From positions 1-16,414 of the forward strand of contig CAMYJY010000029.1 in assembly GCA_947258835.1 (NCBI GenBank): DNA of 16,414 nucleotides, read 5' to 3'. A program made the translations under genes and the position numbers. The notes under the pieces were generated by a model. It had not been told where the DNA came from and made no database searches. It saw only the letters and a program-made list of their open reading frames with translations. Positions within the stretch are counted from its first letter, which is position 1; each line of letters starts with the position of its first letter. Shown here one piece after another: positions 14,810 through 16,414 of the stretch. Origin of the DNA: an uncultured Pirellulales bacterium (GTDB lineage: Bacteria; Planctomycetota; Planctomycetia; Pirellulales; Lacipirellulaceae).

Positions 14810-14940
14810 AGCGGCTTATGGAAATACGTGGTTGTGATCCACGTGAAAACCAAGGGGAGCCACGCAGTGCGACCCGATGGCACCACAACGCATGTTCGAA
14901 ATTTGTTACAAGGTCTTGGCAAGCAACCTGTGAGAACAAA

Positions 14941-14975
14941 AACTCGCGCCTCGCAACTCACAACTCGCGCCTCAA
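14941..14975. repeat. Heptamer tandem repeat overlapping a stop codon
   Basis: Five 7-bp units with consensus AACTCGC (14941-14947, 14948-14954, 14955-14961, 14962-14968, 14969-14975). Its reverse complement is a rotation of the GTTGCGA heptamer at 674-715, so both belong to one family. The last unit contains the stop codon (14974-14972) of the minus-strand secreted protein. Confidence 0.8.
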
Positions 14976-16111
14976 AGATGCCTCTTGGTTTGTGGCGCCA
15001 CGGCCTGGGGACTGGAGCTGGTAGCCGGCGGTAGCTCCTCCACCACGCGTTTCCAGCCCAGCGGTGTGCGGGGCGCGTTGAACAAACTGCCGAACAGCGC
15101 GTTGAGTTTGCCGTTGATGGTGGGTTCTTGGAACATGTACGCGGTGCGGCTTTGGCCGTTGGGCATATGGACCTGCAGCGCGGTGGGTAGCATGCGTTTG
15201 CGGTCCAGCATCACGTCGACACGACTGTAATTGGCCGCGTCGGCCTGGCGGCGAGGATAGGCCTCCAGCTGGATCGAAGTGGCATTGGAGGCCGGACTGC
15301 GGATCCAGTAGCGTTGTTTCAGTTTGTCCGCCTTGGCCCCGAACAAAAAGGGCAGGGGCCCGTCCACAATGGCCGTTCCTTGCAGTTCCGGAGGTAAGGG
15401 CTGCACGACCAATTGTTTCTTTTCGTGGTTGTACTCGTGAATCGCTTTCCCATCACAGACCCAGTGCTCGCCGACTTCGTGCTGTTGTAACACCCAGTCG
15501 CCAGGCTGTTTTGGATCGTCTTGTTGGTAGCGACGCACTTCATTGATCTTAAAACTACCTTTGTCCGGTTTGGCATAGGTGAGCTGCCCCAGGCTTTTGA
15601 TGAACGGGATCTGGTTTCCGGGCCCGAATACCGGATCGTATTCCCAGCGTTCAAATTGACAGTCAAAGGTTTTGATTTTATCGCTTTCGGTCTCCCACAT
15701 TTGCAGAATTTGATCCACAAATTGTTGTTCCACGGGGCTCAACTGAAAAGGAGGTCCGGCCTGCGGTGGCAGGTTGTCCAGGGCGGCGGGAGGGCCCAAC
15801 TGTCCGTCGGACGGCGGTGGTCCAGGCTGGGCTGGGAGATTGGCCACGTGCAGCTCTGCCGGGGCCACGGCCTGGACTTGCTGGACAGAGGCCGGGCCAG
15901 CTGCCGCGTGAGGCGTCGACACGGTCGGCGCGGCTGCCAGTTGGACTGCGGCGTGGGTAGCAGCGGGCGGGGCCGGGGGATTGTCGTGCACCGGGGGCCG
16001 GATGGTCTCTGGATAGGTGGCCGCTGGCTGCTGAGCTGCAGCTGGTAAACACCAAGCGGTTAGTCCCAGGAGAGCCAAGGTCGAAAACGTTTGGCAGCAC
16101 AGGCGAAGCAT
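14972..16111 (-). CDS. Secreted TIGR03009-like planctomycete protein
   Basis: A 379-residue secreted protein. Residues 1-26 are a signal peptide (TFSTLALLGLTAWCLPAAA, cleavage before QQ). Residues 27-125 are Pro/Ala-rich and probably disordered. The conserved domain starts near 130 (FQLSPVEQQFVDQILQMWE) and includes IKTFDCQFERWEYDPVFGP, KSLGQLTYAKPDKGSFKI, WVCDGKAIHEYN and LPFLFGAKADKLKQRYWIR. This pattern resembles the TIGR03009 family of planctomycetes and, more distantly, the LolA/LppM-like lipoprotein-handling fold; function is unknown. The frame is open to 16183, but ATG 16111 starts directly at the signal peptide. The gene converges on the glycosyltransferase. Confidence 0.82.
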   Translation of the reverse strand: MLRLCCQTFSTLALLGLTAWCLPAAAQQPAATYPETIRPPVHDNPPAPPAATHAAVQLAAAPTVSTPHAAAGPASVQQVQAVAPAELHVANLPAQPGPPPSDGQLGPPAALDNLPPQAGPPFQLSPVEQQFVDQILQMWETESDKIKTFDCQFERWEYDPVFGPGNQIPFIKSLGQLTYAKPDKGSFKINEVRRYQQDDPKQPGDWVLQQHEVGEHWVCDGKAIHEYNHEKKQLVVQPLPPELQGTAIVDGPLPFLFGAKADKLKQRYWIRSPASNATSIQLEAYPRRQADAANYSRVDVMLDRKRMLPTALQVHMPNGQSRTAYMFQEPTINGKLNALFGSLFNAPRTPLGWKRVVEELPPATSSSPQAVAPQTKRHL

Positions 16112-16414
16112 AGGGCATACTCTTGTCGCTGGCAGCGAGCAAAAACTGAAGGGGCCTGGATCGTCGGGGGCGAAGGATAGCAAGCGGCGGCACGGCCAGC
16201 CAGACCGTTTTCAGGAGAAAATTCGATATTGACCCTCGGGATTGGTCTGCGATGATACCGGCCGTTCCGCTCGGTCCTAGCGGCAGAGAGCTCTCCCTTC
16301 CTGTACTACTAACGATAAAAATCTTTGAATCTTGCGCAAATTTGAGCGACCAACGGGAGCGGGCAAGCGCTTTCCGAGCGGCAGCTCGCTTTGGTTGGCG
16401 GCCCTGCCGCCCTG
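16112..16414. other. Right-edge intergenic region
   Basis: About 300 bp upstream of the minus-strand secreted protein, with no gene visible. It should hold that gene's promoter, but none was convincing. Copy B of the 45-bp dispersed repeat is at 16345-16389, and the window ends 25 bp later. Confidence 0.5.
16345..16389. repeat. 45-bp dispersed repeat, copy B
   Basis: Same orientation as 3497-3541 and identical at 41 of 45 positions; differences are at units 21, 23, 24 and 28 of the repeat. The hairpin CGAGC-GGCA-GCTCG is kept. It lies outside any gene here, unlike copy A. Confidence 0.85.

Noticed and set aside
14826..14844. Terminator after the glycosyltransferase
   Set aside because: The hairpin ACGTGG/CCACGT is only 6 bp and is followed by GAAAACC, not by a T-run.

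Overview
The window looks like chromosomal DNA from a planctomycete, possibly near Pirellulales; that assignment is inference from gene content. The strongest pointers are a lone formylmethanofuran:tetrahydromethanopterin formyltransferase (ftr), a secreted protein resembling the planctomycete TIGR03009 family, Pro/Ala-rich secreted and membrane proteins, and many short dispersed repeats between genes. No rRNA or tRNA gene was seen.

Layout. 1-917: no convincing gene; it holds a dRS3-like inverted pair, a long GC palindrome and heptamer tandem repeats. 918-4511 (+): ftr, a four-domain S1 RNA-binding protein, and a metallo-beta-lactamase-fold nuclease-like protein whose start codon lies in a dispersed repeat. 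4512-7951: a two-gene (+) unit, a membrane-anchored helical-repeat protein of unknown function and a Wza-like polysaccharide export protein, bracketed by two inverted copies of one palindromic element. 8116-10214: a small accessory island with a Doc-type toxin-antitoxin pair (-), a decayed transposase end joined to a duplicated fragment of the cutA 3' end, and an antitoxin/PIN toxin pair (+). The cutA-derived sequences form direct repeats on both sides of the transposase remnant and the PIN module. 10132-12477 (-): a small secreted protein with a 15-bp tandem repeat, a calcineurin-like metallophosphoesterase, and intact cutA. 12478-13627: about 1.1 kb of mostly non-coding DNA with a small ORF apparently broken by a 29-bp palindrome and a strongly structured stretch that may encode an RNA. 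13628-16111: a GT4-type glycosyltransferase (+) and the convergent TIGR03009-like secreted protein (-).

How the genes may work together. The export protein and its upstream partner form an operon for surface polysaccharide; the glycosyltransferase could feed the same process, but it is 6 kb away and nothing in the sequence links them. Ftr belongs to the H4MPT-linked C1 pathway, whose other enzymes must be elsewhere. The most unusual parts are the cutA duplication around the PIN module, the family of stem-conserving palindromes, the structured intergenic stretch at 12976-13148, and the 29-bp palindrome whose removal restores a longer reading frame.
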